From Deltaproteobacteria bacterium (GTDB lineage: Bacteria; Desulfobacterota; Syntrophia; Syntrophales; JAAYKM01), in the NCBI GenBank assembly GCA_019136935.1, contig JAGVTI010000340.1, positions 1-5,774 of the forward strand: DNA of 5,774 bases, in the 5' to 3' direction. Below are positions 4,633 to 5,774 of the stretch, piece after piece (position 1 is the first letter of the stretch; every line of letters begins with the position of its first letter). The notes beneath the pieces are model-generated. The model did not search any database. It saw nothing but the letters and a program-made list of their open reading frames with translations, and had not been told where the DNA came from. Both the position numbers and the translations under genes were made by a program.

Positions 4633-5774
4633 ATGAAAAACGAAAAAAAACTGATCTGGCAATACCACCCCACAAGCGACGACCGCTCGCCCATTCAGCC
4701 GCTGGCTGTCGCGCTCGCCTGCCTCGTTTTCATCGGCCTCATTCTGGTCATGGGCATCATGGATATCCGCCGCATCGACAAAACCATCAACGATTTCATT
4801 GAAAACCGCGGATCCAGCGTGGTCAGCGTGCTTCAAAGCCTGGCGGAAGAGAATCTGAACAACCTGATCAAGGCCTATCAGCACGGCAACCCGGACTCCC
4901 TGGACGGTTCTCAGCAGCGGCTCAACAAGGCCCTCGTCGGGATGGGAAAGGGGATCGATGAACTCTGGAAGGAAAACAAGTTAACCACCGCTTATCTGCA
5001 AAAATTTGTTTCCGAACAGGGTCTCTGGTATGCAGGCGTAATGGACCGGGGAGGACGCATCATTTTCGAGAGCAGCCGCATCGAACTGGATATCCGCAGC
5101 CCGGAAAACGTCACGGGGGAAAAAATCGTGCACCCGTTTTTGGATCTCCGGATCTTTGCACAATATGCAAAAGAAAAGAAAATCGGTTTTATCGCTTTGA
5201 ATCGAAAAGACGGCAGCGGAACGATTATCATCGCCCTCGACCGCGCCGGTCTCCGTTATTGGGGAACCCGGGTATCCATCGAACAGGCGGTGGAGGAATC
5301 CGGGGGCGCCCACGGACTGGGCCTGATTTACATGATCGCCATCGATCAGACCGGAAAACGCTATGCCCAAACAGGAAATGTCCCCCGGAAATGGCGTCCG
5401 GGTGACATGCCCCTGGCGGAAATTCTTGCCGGCCGGCAAGGTCTGGCCAGCAGGAAGGTTTTCTATCTGGGAAAACAGATCATGGATGTCGCCTCCCCGC
5501 TGAAACTGAACGGTGAAATTATCGGTGTCGCCCGCCTGGGACTGGACCGGGGAAACGCGGACAGGCTCATCGAGGAAAACACGCGGAACATGTTCGTTTT
5601 CATGGTTTTGATCGTGATCATCGCCCTTTTGTCCATGTGGCTCATGTACAAGAATCAGAAAGCGCACCTGGCCGGCATCGTCGAAATGGATCGTCAACTG
5701 GATAAAGCGGAGAGACTGTCCGCCCTCGGGCAGCTTGCCGCGGGGGTGGCCCATGAAATCCGCAACCCCCTGAA
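4633..5774 (+). CDS. Membrane-bound sensor histidine kinase, NtrB/ZraS/AtoS type (C-terminus beyond window)
   Basis: An inner-membrane two-component kinase that would sense an extracytoplasmic signal, autophosphorylate and phosphorylate a response regulator. The 380 visible residues start MKNEKKLIWQYHP. A transmembrane segment at about 24-43 is followed by an extracytoplasmic region at about 45-318, and a second membrane segment (FVFMVLIVIIALLSMWLMY) lies at 321-339. The sensor region contains WYAGVMDRGGRIIFES (132-147) and GEIIGVARLGLDRG (294-307), patterns typical of Cache/PAS-like folds; a double Cache is likely but unproven. No room for a HAMP domain exists between the second membrane segment and the H-box RLSALGQLAAGVAHEIRNPL, where H374 is the predicted phosphoacceptor. 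The ATG at 4633 has AAAGGA 8 nt upstream. Such kinases usually pair with NtrC-like sigma-54 activators, often encoded next; that gene would lie outside the window. The ligand is unknown. Confidence 0.92.
   Translation, partial: MKNEKKLIWQYHPTSDDRSPIQPLAVALACLVFIGLILVMGIMDIRRIDKTINDFIENRGSSVVSVLQSLAEENLNNLIKAYQHGNPDSLDGSQQRLNKALVGMGKGIDELWKENKLTTAYLQKFVSEQGLWYAGVMDRGGRIIFESSRIELDIRSPENVTGEKIVHPFLDLRIFAQYAKEKKIGFIALNRKDGSGTIIIALDRAGLRYWGTRVSIEQAVEESGGAHGLGLIYMIAIDQTGKRYAQTGNVPRKWRPGDMPLAEILAGRQGLASRKVFYLGKQIMDVASPLKLNGEIIGVARLGLDRGNADRLIEENTRNMFVFMVLIVIIALLSMWLMYKNQKAHLAGIVEMDRQLDKAERLSALGQLAAGVAHEIRNPL

Noticed and set aside
4596..4802. Plus-strand 68-codon ORF overlapping the kinase start
   Set aside because: It is in another frame from the kinase, whose ATG at 4633 has a good RBS and a clear membrane segment; the ORF is a shadow.
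4981..5754. Minus-strand ORF of 257 codons opposite the kinase
   Set aside because: It is antisense to the sensor domain and H-box of a well-supported kinase, with no start context or domain.
1..5774. CRISPR arrays, tRNA/rRNA genes, insertion sequences, attachment sites
   Set aside because: No regularly spaced repeats, RNA gene signatures, transposase or integrase sequence were seen on either strand.

Overview
The window looks like chromosomal DNA from a Desulfobacterota (Deltaproteobacteria)-type Gram-negative, possibly a syntrophic lineage. This rests on overall protein character, fairly high GC with AT-rich promoter regions, and signs of sigma-54/NtrC-type regulation. It was judged from memory of the protein families, not from a database search.

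Left part (1-2304, minus strand): a serine-biosynthesis pair, serC followed 37 nt later by serA, is transcribed leftward. serA (phosphoglycerate dehydrogenase) runs off the left edge after 391 residues and looks intact. serC (phosphoserine aminotransferase) is broken: its two halves lie in different frames and meet at about 1888. About 10-11 residues expected at that point are absent, so this is a small deletion with a frame change, not a single-base slip. Either the strain has a damaged serC or the assembly is wrong here.

Middle (2305-3956): a 293-nt divergent intergenic region holds a candidate promoter for each direction and a degenerate palindromic dispersed repeat in the serC leader. A complete radA (452 aa) for recombinational DNA repair follows on the plus strand.

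Right part (3957-5774): 676 nt without a convincing protein gene separates radA from a partial membrane sensor histidine kinase of the NtrB/ZraS/AtoS type on the plus strand, cut at its H-box by the window end. This gap is the most interesting stretch. It holds a minus-strand sequence with exact GG-N10-GC sigma-54 promoter geometry, a perfect palindrome (TTCGACA-AAAA-TGTCGAA) and a second 14-bp copy of part of it upstream at enhancer-like distances, and a hairpin-rich stretch of about 120 nt just downstream. A testable reading is that the kinase and an unseen NtrC-family partner control a sigma-54-dependent small RNA or leader transcribed away from the kinase gene. No complete new system can be shown from this window alone.
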